From positions 1,860,001 to 1,924,000 of the forward strand of contig RBKR01000001.1 of assembly GCA_004835665.1 (NCBI GenBank): DNA of 64,000 bases. Reading direction: 5' to 3'. Positions 12,528-26,308 of the stretch are shown in pieces. The translations under genes and the position numbers were made by a program. This DNA is from Phoma sp. XZ068. Taxonomy: Eukaryota > Ascomycota > Dothideomycetes > Pleosporales > Didymellaceae. The notes under the pieces are model-generated. The model was not told where the DNA came from. It ran no database searches and saw nothing but the letters and a program-made list of their open reading frames with translations. Positions within the stretch are counted from its first letter, which is position 1. Every line of letters begins with the position of its first letter.

Positions 12528-15240
12528 ATAAGCCTAAGAGAACCTAGCTTAAGAAGTATAAGGGCTATAAAGACTTTAGTAAGATAGAGAAAGAGCAGAT
12601 ATAGCTTTAAGGACTAATTACTAATAATATAGATTAGAGCTTCTAGATTAATACTGTCTAAGCCTAGCTAAAGGATCTAGTACTAAATTACTTTCTAAAT
12701 AACTAGCCTACTAGTTTTATTATTACTAACTATATTATAGACTAGTAGCTAGTAGATAATAAAATAGCTAGGCTAAACAGATAGATTATACTAAAGCCTA
12801 TTAATACTAATATCTAAGAATAGCTTAAGACTATTACTCTAATACTATCTTTAATATAAGCTTAGCTTCTTACTTAGGTAGAAGAAGATACTTAATAAGG
12901 CTTAACTTATAGCTGCTCCCTGTCTAGAAATACTTTAACTCTACACAAGACCTAGCGCTATTAATAAGAAGAGTTAATTAGTAGTATAGTAAGTAATACC
13001 TTTATATAAGATATATAGTTAGGTAGAGGTTAGTTATACTCTTAGCTTATATTAATAGATATAGTAGACCTTAATAACCTATAGACTGCTAGAGTATAAT
13101 TTAGAGTAGATTAATAGAATATTATTAATAAAATAGTATTATAGAGCTATCTTATATCTAAAGAGATTTAAGCTTTTTCTATTCTAGATAACTTGCCTAA
13201 CTACTCTAGTAGAGAACTATATATAGATAACTATAAGCTATAAGAAGAGGATATAGCTAAAAAACAAGAAGTAAACTTAATTAGTAGGGAGACCTTCTTA
13301 GAGATTATAAGTAACTAATAATATTAATATAAAGACTTATTCTCCTCTTTTATTAGCTACTGCAACAAAGCTATTTAAGGACCTATAACTAATAATAAAT
13401 ATATAGACTTAATAGGACGTTAGGTTTAATAGTGTTATAAGAAAATCTAACCTATAGTAGTTATAGTAGGTAGTAATAAGCAGATAGTTTTTATACTAGT
13501 CTTTTTAAAAGTCTACTTTATCTATCTTTAATTTATAGTAGGTAGAGTTAGACTGCTTATTAGGACTATAAACTCTAAGACTATAATTAAGATCCTTATA
13601 CTTTACTATAACTATCTAGATAAATAGGCTAGCTAGCGTTAGGACTTAGTAACTTATATCTTGTTTTAGGAACACCTTTAGGCCTATAATATTATAGATA
13701 ATCTCTAATCCTATTAATACTAACTATACCTCTCTATACTAAGTATTAACTAGAATATACTTATTAATTATTATCTATAGTTTAGCTTTAGAAAAGCTAT
13801 TAATTAGTTTAAAACAGAAGGAACTATAATCTTATATATCTTTAATAACCTCTTTAAGGACTAGGAACTTATAGAGATAATTAATATAAGTTTTAATATA
13901 TATAATTACTATACCTAGAAGATTTATAGTAAGAGCAATTTAAAATAGTATAGAATAATATACTACTCTCTTATTTAGCAACTTATCTATAGCAACTTAA
14001 TATACTAGCTCTACTATACTATAATTTAATAAGAAATAAACTTTATCTCTTACCTATACTATACTAAGTATACTAAAGTAGGTAATACTACTACTTTTAG
14101 GTATATTAACTATAACCTAACAGATACTATTATAAGCAGTAAGAGGGCAAATATAATCTAAGGATCTATATTATTTAATAATAAGAATAAAGAGAATTAT
14201 ACTAAGGCTCTAGCTAGGTTCTATACTAAGGTTAAGAAATACCTAGAGTAGCACACTAAGAAGGGTATTACTTAATAAAATAGGTATATTAAGAAGTAGA
14301 ATAATAAGCAAGACTTTCCTCTAGAGATTACTAAATAATTAAATATTAAATAGAAGTAGTATATCTATAAATATAGAGATATCTATATCTTATACCCCCT
14401 GTTGCCCTATAGATTAATAGGGCTAGTAACTAAGAGTAAAAGAACTATCCTACTATAGTTTATACTTATTAGTAAAGATAAAGAGATAATAGAGAACTTT
14501 AATATAGGATCTTACTTATAGCTTATAGTAGTATACTAGTAACTTTAAAGTGCCTCTACCTTACTTTCTAGCTATAGGAACAAGTTTAGAAGAGTGCTGT
14601 TCTGTTTCCTAGCTAATATCTTACTAGTCTTTAAATCTATAATATCTTATACTATCTACTACTAAGAACTATATAATTTACCTATAGTTATAGGAGAAAT
14701 TAACCTAATACTAAACAAGATAGATCTATAATAATTAAATAAGTACCTTAAGGAGACTTATATAGCTAATATTATAATAGTTAAGGACTACTAGGTATAG
14801 ATAATAGATATAGAGGAAGTAGTATATATAGTAGATAAGAAGTTAGGTATATCTTATTACTTATATATTATAACTAAGAGTAACTACCTTATTAATAATA
14901 AATCTTATAATATATAGAATAGATAGTATAAATAAACAGATAGTGTAACTTAGATATTTATAGGCTACTTCTAGACCTAGAAGAATATGCTAACTATTCT
15001 TGTCTATATAATAATAGAAGAGGTAGAATATAGGTATATTAGGACTTAGTTACTATAAGCTTTAGAAACACCTAATCTAGGTTACTCTTATTCTAAGAGT
15101 AGACCTTATTAATACCCTACTTGCTAAGGTAGTATAGACTCTATAAAGGAAGATATTTAGAGTTTTTTTATATAGACAGGCACTATAAGGAGAGTATAAC
15201 TTTAGAGGTAGTATATAATAGAGCTAAGCTCTTAGAGATA
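12528..15240 (+). pseudogene. C1 accessory ORF ghost, 3' part: candidate 2OG-Fe(II) dioxygenase-like protein
   Basis: A long frame with only RIP-type stops lies between integrase and the 3' LTR, in the same sense as pol. At 14096-14110 it reads 'F-R-Y-I-N' where the ancestor would be 'FRHID' (CAY to TAY, GAY to AAY). A second site, 102 codons downstream, reads 'LPYRLIG' (Y codon 14408-14410; ancestrally LPHGSTG-like), followed by 'KSKRTIL'. HxD, then a distal His, then Arg is the metal and 2OG-binding layout of double-stranded beta-helix dioxygenases. It also resembles uncharacterised ascomycete proteins with 'FRHID' and 'PHGST' motifs that I recall. Homology is inferred by eye. C2 has the same sites at 23833-23841 and 23533-23535. 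Its role in the element is unknown. Confidence 0.5.
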
Positions 15241-15249
15241 GGAGGTTTA

Positions 15250-15511
15250 TACTAGAGTATAAGGTAGCTACTATAGTAGGTACTAGAAGTGCTTAGTAAC
15301 TAGCTTAAATTAGTAGTCTAGTTAGTATTAGATTAGTAGTTCTTAAGTAATAGACAGATAGATAATATATAATATAAATTAATATTATAATAACTATTAT
15401 TTACTACTATCTTGCTATAATAGATTCTTAACTATTCTAACTCTTCTATTCTACTTAGTGCTGCTAGGTTTAATAAGTAACTATACTAGGTGTGCTTCTC
15501 TACTACTAGTA
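15250..15511 (+). repeat. C1 3' LTR
   Basis: A 262-bp sequence matching, inverted, the C2 LTRs at 22432-22693 and 44836-45097. Its ends TACTAG...CTAGTA are RIP-altered from the TGCTAG...CTAGCA inverted termini. Confidence 0.9.
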
Positions 15512-17634
15512 TAGTATCTATTATAGTAGTATACTATTTATAATAGTGCTCTATAGTATAGGTTTCTTAGGTCTAGGCTATAATTAGGTTCTAGGTAATT
15601 ATTATTCTAGTTCTAATATACTTCTAATTAATAATATTATTAGTATTCTTTATATAACTTATTATACTAATTTTCTTTATTATTATCTACTTTAATAGAG
15701 GGGATAATTAGGTTCTAGTATAACTTAGTATAGGCTTTATTATTAGCTTTCTTAGCTTTATATTACTTATATTCTTAATAATATATATTATATTACGCCC
15801 TATATTATGCTATAGTAGAATATACTAGCTTATCTTAATTTTTATTATTCTCTAGGTATTATCTAGGTAGTTATAGTATATTATCTTTAGTATTAGGTAT
15901 CTAGGTTACTCTAGGCCTATAGTATAAGGTTATAGCTATACTAGAAGCCCTTAGGAGTTTAAGATATTCCTTCTTTAATATCTATATAATTATAGTTTTA
16001 TAGCTATAAGGGTGTTTATATACCTATAACCTCTTAGGTGCTAGTTTATATATAACCTTTAGTTTAATATCTTTATTATATCCTAACTCTAGATCTTCTA
16101 TAAGTTGTCTAATTCTATTAGTAAGAATTTCTTATTTATTACTAGTATTCTTACTATCTAGCCTACTAGCTAATATATTAATCTATTAGAATACTTTATT
16201 CTAGTAATAGTTTCTAGTAAAGTAGCCTAGTTTACTATAGTTATAATAGGTTTAGTTCTTATTACTTGTATTATTATTATATCCTTTCTTTTTATTCTAT
16301 TATAGTTTTATAGCTATTAGTCTCTTATTTATATTAGATAGGTCTATTACCTTAGGTCTATAGTACCTACTCTAAGTATTACTATAAATATAGTAACTTA
16401 TATTAGGTTAGTAGTTATTTCTATAGTTACTATAATAAGTATAGTTATTCTATTAGTTATATTATAGTTAAGATAGCTAGCCTATAGCTTAAGTATATAG
16501 ATTATTATATAGCTCTTATTAGAGCTTGTATAGTTTAATATTAAGGTTAATTACTATATTAATAAGATTATCTAAGGTTTCTATACTTATACTAGTATAT
16601 ATTAGTTCTTTCTTTACCTTAGGTTTAAGTCCTTAATAAAATATTATAGTTAATATAGTATTATCCTAGTCTATATTAGTAGTAAGTTGCTAGAACTTAG
16701 TAGTATAATTAGTAGTATATTAGGTCTAATAAATATATTAGATATCTTATCTAGTAATAGTAGGTTTATTTAAGACTCTAAAGATTAAGTAGATCTTATC
16801 TTTAAAAGTATTAAAGTCTTCTATCTATATATTAACCTTATTAAGAGTATTATCCTTACTATAGAGTTAAATAAAAGGTTTAATCTAGGTAAATACTTTT
16901 CTATATATATAGCTTACTACTAAGGTAACTCTCTTCTTAGCTTCTACTTTATCTCCTTAGAATATAAAGAATAGGTTCTATTATATTAACTAGTTATCTA
17001 GCTTACTATAGTCTCCCTTATAGAGATTAGGTTACTTAATATTAATAGTATTAGTAGTAATAGTTTCTTTTATTATATTAATATTAGAGTATAAGCTAGT
17101 AGGAGTAACTCTAGTTTCTAAAGTAGTACTTATCTTAGAGGTATTTAAAGTATTAAGGTTATAAACTAAGTAAAGCTTATAAATACTTCTAAGGTTAGTT
17201 CTCTAGGATAAGTGCTAGTATAAGAGAGGGTTAGTATAGATATCTAGTAAAATACTATAATAACTATAGAGTTAATAATAAGTAGTATAGATAGTTAATC
17301 TGTCTAGCTTAAAAGTTAGGTTAAGTTCTAATAACAAAGTTAATTAATAAAGTTAAATATAATACTATAAGGGTAGTATTTTTAATTACTATATACTAAA
17401 GAGTGTCCTATATTTCTTATAATATCCTATAAAGTTCTATAGGAGGCCCTATAGTTTCTATAAGTAGTTTATAGTTTCTATAGAATATATATATAGTATC
17501 TTATATTATCTTATACTCTTAGTGTAGTTTATTTCTATAGGATTATAAGATATTATATAGTTTTTCTAGCCCTGTGCTATTAATCTATAACTATAACTTT
17601 ATTATACTATACCTCCTCCTCTAAGATTATAATA
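15512..17634 (-). mobile_element. Family-B fragment B2 (gag half plus 5' LTR)
   Basis: Collinear with B1 from about 10400 to 12527 (2123 versus 2128 bp). It starts exactly at the end of the C1 LTR, so C1 inserted into this copy. The gag and zinc-knuckle ghost is at about 16200-17100. Its right LTR (17151-17634) is shared with B3. Confidence 0.85.
17151..17634 (-). repeat. Family-B LTR shared by B2 and B3
   Basis: 484 bp, matching 12043-12527. It is the 5' LTR of B2 and the 3' LTR of B3, as expected after LTR-LTR recombination or tandem insertion. Confidence 0.88.
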
Positions 17635-20600
17635 CTATCTACTATAATAAAGATTAAGTTATAAGTATATTCTATAATAGGGTTCTTAGAGATTAGTAGT
17701 TATATAATAAAATCTATTATAATATTTATCTATAGTGCTATTAGTAGCTCTATTACTTATATTTCTCTATATTTTATATATATACTATATTTATTCTTTT
17801 AGTAATTAATATAGTTCTTAATAAACTTAGTAACTTTATTCTTTATATAGCTAAACTTATAGTATTATCTAATAAGTTCTATTATTTATATTATACTAGG
17901 GTGTCTATAAAGTAGGTTATTATAATAACAGCTTATAATTTTATTCTCTAATTCCTCTAGTACCTTTATAGGTATATATTATTCCTACTAAACTTATATT
18001 ATATTATTAAGCTACTAAGATAGTTCTAATAACCTATCTTTATTAACTCTAAGTATAGTAAACTAATTAATAGTTTTCTCTCTAGCTAGATTATATTGTC
18101 TGCTAAGTATATTAGCTCTACTATTATCTTTTTCTAGAGTATATAGTATCTTAAACTTATACTATCCTAATAGCTTAGACTAATATACTTATTATTAGTT
18201 AAGTATTTTAGTAGTAGTAAAGTATACTAGGTTCTTATAATCTATATAAATAGTAAGTTCTAAGCAGCTTTCTATATAGATTCTCTAATATTCTAGAGCT
18301 AATATAATAGCTAGTAATTTCTTATTATATATATTATATTATTCCTCTAGTTCTAAGAACTTCTTAGAGTAGTAGGTAATTAGGTACTATTATCTATCTT
18401 ATTTTTATATAGCATAAGCTTCTAATACTAAATCTAAAGTATCTATCTTAATTTAAAGTAGCTTTTTACTCTTAAATATAATTATTATAGGTAGCTTAAT
18501 ATAGAACTATTTAAGTAACTAGAAAGTATCTTCTTATACTTGTTCCTACTTAAATAGTATATTCTTTTATATAAGCTTTATAAGTAGTAAGGCCTAGAGT
18601 AAATAATCCTTAATAAAGTATTAATTAAAGTTAATAACTTTTAGAAATTCCTAAATTTATTTAAAGGAGGTAGGAGTTAGCTAATCCTTTATAACTTAAA
18701 TTTTTATTCTACTTATTTTAACTTTATATCTTCCTATAATATAGCTAAGAAATTTTACTTCTTTCTTATACTATTTATACTTTTTAGGTTTAAGTTAAAG
18801 ATCTACCTTTCTAAGGCATTCTAATACTTCTCTAATATAGTAAATATATTCTTTTAGTATTACTAAATATACTAGGATATTATTAAGGTATACTACTACT
18901 ATAATATCTAAGTATACTCTTAATATATTATTAATAAGGGCCTAATATATAGCTAGTGTGTTAGTAAGCCTAAATAGTATTACTAAGTACTTAAAATAAC
19001 TATAGTATGTTCTAAATGCAGTCTTCTATTCTTTACCTTCTTTTATATATATAAGGTTATATACTCTATATAAATTAAGTATAGTAAAGTATTATACTTT
19101 AGATAATTAATCCTATAGTTCCTTAATATTTAGTAATAGGTACTAATTCTTAATTATAATATTATTAAGTTTCTAGTAGTTAATATATATTTATAATTTA
19201 CTATCTTTCTTTAGTATAAAGAGGACTAGGAATTCTGCTAGTAATTCTAATTCTAATATAAATCTTTTCTTAAGGTTTTTATTAATATATTTCTTAAGTA
19301 TACTAAGTTCCTTCTTAGATATTCTATATATAGGCCTAAAAGGCAGTTCCTTTCCTTTCTAGAGCTTAATCTTATAATCCTAGAGTTTATACTATAGTAA
19401 TATCTTTATAGTCTTCTTATTATAAAAGAGTTCTATATAACTCTTATATTTATCTAGAATATTAAGAGGTATACTATTCTTCTTCTTAACTATTACTTTA
19501 TAACTAGTAGGGCGTTCTATATCTATATAGTTAACTACTCTATCTTAGTATATCTTATATATTAAAGAGATATTATTAATCTTCTTCTTATCTATTAGTT
19601 ATATTATAAACTATACAGGCTATAATATAGTAGTACTATATCTATATTAACTTAATAAAAGCTATTAATTCTTCTAGTTAATATCTAGATTGTGCTTTCT
19701 TAACTATAGAAGTTCTAATATAATATTATAAGTAGCTATTCTAAAAGTATCTAGGGTTATTTTCTTATAGTGTTTATAGATCTAGAGGGGTACTATAGTT
19801 ACTTTATATATAATCTTAGATTCCTTAGGTATTAGTTCTCTATTAGCTACTCTAAGTAGGTAAAGTGTTATCTTCTAAGTAGAGTATAGTCTAGCTAGCT
19901 ATACTACTTATAAAGAGATATAATTAGACTATACTCTAGAGTCTAAGAGTGCCTTTATCTATCTTCTATTTACCTTAATAGGTAACTTAATTAGTTAGTA
20001 ATTACTTTTAATACTATTAATAGATTAATCTCTAGTGCCTGCTAGTGCTACCCTAAAAAAGAATTCTCTTATCTAAAGCTATTACTTTACTTCTTTTCTT
20101 TATAGGTCTTATAGTAGGGATTAAAGTAAGTCTACTAATACTAATTAAAGTATTACTTATTTACTACTAATCCTTATTATCTATACTTAGACTTATTCTA
20201 GCTAGAAAAGTATTAGTTATTATATTTATTTATTAGGTATAGTATATAGTAGTCTTCCTTATAATCTTTCTATTATAGTTTATATAGATATCTCTTTAGA
20301 AACTATCCTAAATTAAGCTTCTCTAAATAATATATCTAGTATCTATTATAGTAGTATACTGTCTATAATAGTGCTCTATAGTATAGGTTTCTTAGGTCTA
20401 GGCTATAATTAAGTTCTAGGTAATTATTATTCTAGTTCTAATATACTTCTAATTAATAATATTATTAGTATTCCTTATATAACTTATTATACTAATTTTC
20501 TTTATTATTATCTACCTTAATAGAGGGAATAATTAGGTCTTAATATAACTTAGTATAAGCTTTATTATTAGCTTTCTTAACTTTATATTACTTATATTCC

Positions 20601-22229
20601 TAATAATATATATTATATTATACCTTGTATTATACTATAGTAGAGTATACTAATTTATTCTAATCTTTATTATTCTCTAGGTATTATCTAGATAGTTATA
20701 GTATATTATCTTTAGTATTAGGTATCTAGGTTACTTAGAATTTATAGTATAAAGTTATAGCTATACTAGAAGCTTCTAGGAGTTTAAGATACTCTTTCCT
20801 TAATATCTATATAATTATATATTTATAGCTATAGAGGTATTTATATACCTATAACCTTAAAGGTACTAGTTTATATATAACCTTTAGTTTAGTATCTTTA
20901 TTATATTCTAACTCTAGATCTTCTATAAGTTATCTAATTCTATTAGTAAGAATCTCTTATTTATTACTAGTATTCTTACCTTCTAGCCTACTAGCTAATA
21001 TATTAATCTATTAGAACACTTTATTCTAGTAATAGTCTCTAGTAAAGTAGCCTAGTTTACTATAGTTATAATAGGTTTAGTTCTTATTACTTTTATTATT
21101 ATTATATCCCTATTTTTTATTCTATTATAGTTTTATAGTTATTAGTCCCTTATTTATATTAAATAGGTTTATTGCCTTAGGTTTATAGTACCTATTCTAA
21201 GTATTACTATAAATATAGTAACCTATATTAAGTTAGTAGTTATTTCTATAGTTACTATAATAAGTATAGCTATTCTATTAGTTATATTATAGTTAAGATA
21301 GCTAGCCTATAGCTTAAGTATATAGATTATTATATAGCTTTTATTAGAGCTTATATAGTTTAATATTAAGGTTAATTACTATATTAATAAGATTATCTAA
21401 GGTTTCTATACTTATACTAGTATATATTAGTTCTTTCTTTACCTTAGGTTTAAGTTCTTAATAAAATATTATAGTTAATATAGTATTATCTTAGTCTATA
21501 TTAGCAGTAAGTTACTAGAACTTAGTAGTATAATTAGTAGTAGATTAGGTCTAATAAATATATTAGATATCTTATCTAGTAATAGTAAGTTTATTTAAGA
21601 CTCTAAAGATTAAGTAGATCTTATCCTTAAAGGTATTAAAGTCTTCTATCTATATATTAACCTTATTAGAGGTATTATCCTTACTATAGAGTTAAATAAA
21701 AGGTTTAATCTAGATAAATACTTTTCTATATATATAGCTTACTACTAAGGTAACTTTCTTCTTAGCTTCTACCTTATCTTCTTAGAATATAAAGAATAAG
21801 TTCTATTATATTAACTAGTTATCTAGCTTACTATAGTCTCCCTTATAGAAATTAGGTTACTTAATATTAATAGTATTAGTAGTAATAGTTTCTTCTATTA
21901 TATTAATATTAGAGTATAAGCTAGTAGAAGTAACTCTAGTTTCTAAAGTAGTACTTATCTTAGAGGTATTTAAAATATTAAGGTTATAAACTAAGTAAAG
22001 CTTATAAATACTTCTAAGGTTAGTTCTCTAGGATAAGTACTAGTATAGAAGAGAGTTAGTATAGATACCTAGTAAAATACTATAATAACTATAGGGTTAA
22101 TAATAAGTAGTATAGATAGTTAATCTATCTAGCTTAAAAGTTAGGTTAAGTTCTAATAATAAAGTTAATTAATAAGGTTAAATATAATACTATAAGGGTA
22201 GTATTCTTAAATACTATATACTATAATAA
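17151..22229 (-). mobile_element. Family-B copy B3 with internal deletion and truncated 5' LTR
   Basis: After the shared LTR, the sequence resumes at the equivalent of B1 position ~7705 (CTATCTACTATAATAAAG), so about 1.5 kb (the antisense ORF and integrase C-terminus) is missing. From there it is collinear with B1 (4341 versus 4340 bp to the next LTR). RT, protease and gag ghosts lie at about 18.6-19.3, 19.9-20.1 and 20.9-21.9 kb. The second LTR starts at 21976 and stops at about 22229. Confidence 0.85.
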
Positions 22230-22431
22230 TTATAGTAGCTTACCTAGCTTACTATAAGCTATATAAGCTAAGATTACTAAGTATAATATAAGCTATATAA
22301 GCCCTTATATATAGTCTACCTAGCTTACTTACTAAGAGGTAAGCTTATTATATAACCTATAATAAAACTATACTATAACTATACTATATAGAAAGCCCTA
22401 TATAATTATTATATTAGAGCTATTAGTATTA
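22230..22431. other. Short unassigned AT-rich spacer between B3 and C2
   Basis: It contains imperfect repeats of AGCTTAC and TAAGCTATATAAGC. I see no coding signal and no match elsewhere in the window. Confidence 0.5.
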
Positions 22432-22693
22432 TGCTAGTAGTAGAGAAGTATACCTAGTATAGTTACTTGTTAAACCTAGCAGCACTAAGTAGAATAGAAG
22501 AGTTAGAATAGTTAAGGATCTATTGTAGCAAGATAGTAGTAAACAATAGTTATTATAATATTAATTTATATTATATATTATCTATCTGTCTATTACTTAA
22601 GAACTACTAATCTAATACTAACTAGACTACTAATTTAAGCTAGTTACTAAGCACTTCTAGTACCTACTATAGTAGCTACCTTATACTCTAGTA
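22432..22693 (-). repeat. C2 3' LTR (left)
   Basis: 262 bp, begins TGCTAGTAGTAGAG and ends CTCTAGTA. Direct repeat of 44836-45097. Confidence 0.9.
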
Positions 22694-22699
22694 TAAACT

Positions 22700-25600
22700 T
22701 CCTATCTCTAAGAGCTTGGCCCTATTAAGCACTACCTCTAAAGTTATACTCTCTTTATAGTGCCTGTTTATATAAGGAAACTCTAAATATCTTCCTCTAT
22801 AGAGTCTATACTACTTTAGTAAGTAGAGTATTAATAAGGTCTACTCTTAGAATAAGAGTAACCTAGATTAGGTGTTTCTAAAGCTTATAGTAACTAAGTC
22901 CTAATATACCTATATTCTGCCTCTTCTATTATTATATAGATAAGAATAGTTAGTATATTCTTCTAGGTCTAGAAGTAGCCTATAAATATCTAAGTTATAC
23001 TATCTATTTGTTTATACTGTCTATTCTATATATTATAAGATTTATTATTAATAGAGTAGTTACTCTTAGTTATAATATATAAGTAATAAGGTATACTTAA
23101 CTCCTTATCTACTGTATATGCTACTTCCTCTATATCTATTACCTATACCTAGTAGTTCTTAACTATTATAATATTAGCTATATAAGTCTCTCTAAAGTGC
23201 TTGTTTAATTATTATAGATTTATCTTATTTAGTATTAGGTTAATTTCTTCTATAACTATAGGTAAATTATATAGTTCTTAGTAGTAGATAGTGTAAGATA
23301 TTATAAATTTAAAGACTAGTAGAATATTAGCTAGGAAATAGAATAGTACTTTTCTAAACTTGTTCCTATAGCTAGAGAGTAAGGTAGGGGCACTTTAAAG
23401 TTACTAGTATACTACTATAAGCTATAAGTAAGATTCTATATTAGAGTTCTCTATTATCTTTCTATCTTTACTAATAAGTATAAACTATAGTAGAATAGTC
23501 TTTCTAGTCTTAGTTACTAGCCCTATTAATCTATAGGGCAATAAGGGGTATAAGATATAGATATCTCTATATTTATAGATATACTACTTCTATTTAATAT
23601 CTAATTATTTAGTAATCTCTAGAGAAAAGTCTTACTTATTATCCTACCCCTTAATATACCTATTTTATTAAGTAATACCCTTCTTAGTGTACTACTCTAG
23701 GTATTCCTTAACCTTAGTATAGAACCTAGCTAGAGCCTTAGTATAATTTTCTTTATTTTTATTATTAAATAATATAGATCTTTAGATTATATTTACCTTC
23801 TTGCTGCTTATAATAGTATCTATTAGGTTATAGTTAATATACTTAAAAGTAGTAGTGTTACCTACTTTAGTGTACTTAGTATAGTATAGGTAAGAGATAA
23901 AGTTTATTTCTTATTAAATTATAGTATAGTAGAGCTAGTATATTAAGTTGCTATAGATAAGTTGCTAAATAAGGGAGTAGTATATTATTCTATACTATTC
24001 TAAATTGCTCTTACTATAAATCTTCTAGGTATAGTAATTATATATATTAAAACTTATATTAATTATCTTTATAAGTTCCTAGTTCTTAAAGAGGTTGTTA
24101 AAGATATATAAGATTATAGTTTCTTCTATTTTAAACTAATTAATAGCTTTTCTAAAGCTAAACTGCAGATAATAATTAATAAGTATATTCTAGTTAATAC
24201 TTAGTATAGAGGGGCGTAGTTAGTATTAGTAGGATTAGAGATTATCTATAATATTATAGGCCTAAAGGTATTTCTAAAACAAGATACAAGTTACTAGGTC
24301 CTAACACTAGCTAGCCTATTTATCTAGATAGTTATAGTAAAGTATAAGGATCTTAATTATAGTCTTAGAGTTTATAGTCTTAATAAGTAGTCTAACTCTA
24401 CCTGCTATAAATTAAAGATAGATAAAGTAGACCTTTAAAAAGACTAGTATAAAAACTATTTACTTGTTACTACTTACTATAACTACTATAGGTTAGATTT
24501 CCTTATAATACTATTAAACCTAATATCCTATTAGGTCTATATATTTGTTATTAGTTATAGGTCCTTAAATAGCTTTATTATAGTAGCTAATAAGAAAGGA
24601 GAATAAGTCTTTATATTAATATTATTAGTTGCTTATAATCTCTAAGAGAGTCTCCCTACTAATTAAGTCTACTTCTTATTTTTTAGCTGTATTCTCTTTT
24701 TATAGCTTATAGTTATCTATATATAGTTCTCTACTAGAGTAGTTAGGTAAGTTATCTAGGATAGAAAAAGCTTAAATTTCTTTAGATATAAGATAGCTCT
24801 ATAACACTATTTTATTAATAATATTCTATTAATCTACTCTAAATTATACTCTAGTAGTTTATAGGTTATTAAGGTCTACTATATCTATTAATATAAGCTA
24901 AGAGTATAACTAACCCCTGCCTAACTATATATCTTATATAAAGGTGTTACTTACTATACTACTAATTAACTCTCTTTATTAATAGTGCTAGGTTTTATTT
25001 AGAGTTAAAGTGTTTCTAGATAGAGAGTAGCTATAGGTTAAGCCTTATTAAGTATCTTCTTCTACCTAAGTAAGAAGCTAAGCTTATATTAGGGATAGTG
25101 TTAGAGTAATAGTCTTAAGCTATTCTTAGATATTAGTATTAATAGGCTTTAGTATAATCTATCTGTTTAGCCTAGCTATTCTATTGTCTACTAGCTACTA
25201 GTCTGTAATATAGTTAGTAATAATAAAACTAGTAGGCTAGTTATTTAGAAAGTAATTTAGTGCTAGATTCTTTAGCTAGGCTTAGACAGTATTAATCTAG
25301 AAGCTCTAATTTATATTATTAGTAATTAGTTTTTAAAGCTATATCTGCTTTTTCTTTATCTTGCTAAAGTCCTTATAGCTCTTGTACTTTTTAAGCTAGG
25401 TTTTCTTAGGCTTATATATATTGTTCTTAATAAAGACCTATATAGTTACTTTAAGGTTCTTAATTACTTTATAAGTATTATACTAGTTAGATAATATAAT
25501 AAACTTACTCTTAGATTATTATTTATTAAGAAGGTATTAATAGATAGTAGAATTAATAAATTGTGCTAGTAAAGAAGGTTTAATTTAATTTAAGCAGAAC

Positions 25601-26070
25601 TAGATATTAGTTAGGCCCTGCTATTTAACTAATATTAAATAGCTATATAGTGTAATAATATCTAATAGGATATATACCCTCTCTAGGTTATCTTAGATAT
25701 TATAAAGTACCTAAGAAGCTTTATCTATCTACTTCTAGCTATAGTTAATTATAACTTCTACTATAGGGAAGTATACTTTAAAGTTCTTTATACCTCTATA
25801 TTAGGTAACTAGCTTAGGAGAGTTACTTGCTATTATAGCTATAAGGTATATAATAGATACTACTTTATTAAATTCTATAATAGCTATAGAAGTCTAGAAC
25901 TCTAAAAGGTCTTAGTAATCTAGCAGATTACCTTATATAATATATAATATAAACTAAGTAATTATAGTATCTTATAAGTATAGTATAGGGTTAGAACTAA
26001 TACTAGTAATATTAGCTCTGCTAATAGCTTTCTTAATTTCTAGCTATAAGAAATGCACTTTACTAGATTA
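22700..26070 (-). pseudogene. C2 accessory ORF ghost (dioxygenase-like candidate)
   Basis: Reverse-strand equivalent of 12528-15240 plus the segment before B1 in C1, here without the B1 interruption. The candidate metal-site codons are at 23833-23841 (Y-I-N, ancestrally H-I-D) and 23533-23535 (Y, ancestrally H). Their 102-codon separation is the same as in C1, so the two copies share one frame and no indel separates the sites. Upstream, on the other side of D, the region continues into 33481-33770. Confidence 0.5.
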
Positions 26071-26075
26071 GCTAA

Positions 26076-26308
26076 TGTCAGGCTCGATAGCCGGGGGCAC
26101 TAGGGAGAGAAGTATCGATACAAGCAGGCAGGACTACAACAGTCCCAAACAAGGTCAATTAACAGTAGACTGTTCGCTACAAGGTAGCGAACAGCTAAGC
26201 TAGGCTCTATATACTCTAGTTACCCCGCACAGAGGTAACTCCAGTAACTACGCCCTACCCAAGCGTAGTAATACAAGTATTCAACTCCTATAAGCCATAT
26301 ATCTAACA
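26076..26308 (-). repeat. D 3' LTR (left)
   Basis: 233 bp, TGTCAGGCTC...CTAACA. It carries an 11-bp-arm hairpin at 26170-26194 with loop AAG, where the other LTR has CTT. Confidence 0.95.

Larger units (their letters stand above)
1..15511 (+). mobile_element. Ty3/gypsy element family C, copy C1 (left end outside window, interrupted by B1)
   Basis: This is a heavily RIP-mutated LTR retrotransposon reading left to right. With stops read through, the order is RT, RNase H, integrase, then about 3.6 kb of accessory sequence and a 262-bp 3' LTR. It matches the reverse complement of 22432-40405 almost end to end. Position 1 corresponds to about 40405, and the lengths agree within a few bases after subtracting B1 (5718-12527) here and D, Mar1 and Mar2 there, giving about 11.5 kb for the full element. 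C1 lies inside family-B sequence: the flank from 15512 continues a B gag region, and TAGTA at 15512-15516 is a plausible target duplication. The 5' LTR and gag lie outside the window. Confidence 0.85.

Noticed and set aside
1..26075. Centromeric or mitochondrial origin of the AT-rich DNA
   Set aside because: The AT-richness is explained by identifiable RIP-mutated Ty3/gypsy elements. I see no mitochondrial genes and nothing specific to centromeres.
26170..26194. Rho-independent-type terminator in the D LTR
   Set aside because: The hairpin has no U-tract, lies in a eukaryotic LTR and occurs in both LTRs. It is better treated as a palindrome with a flipping loop.
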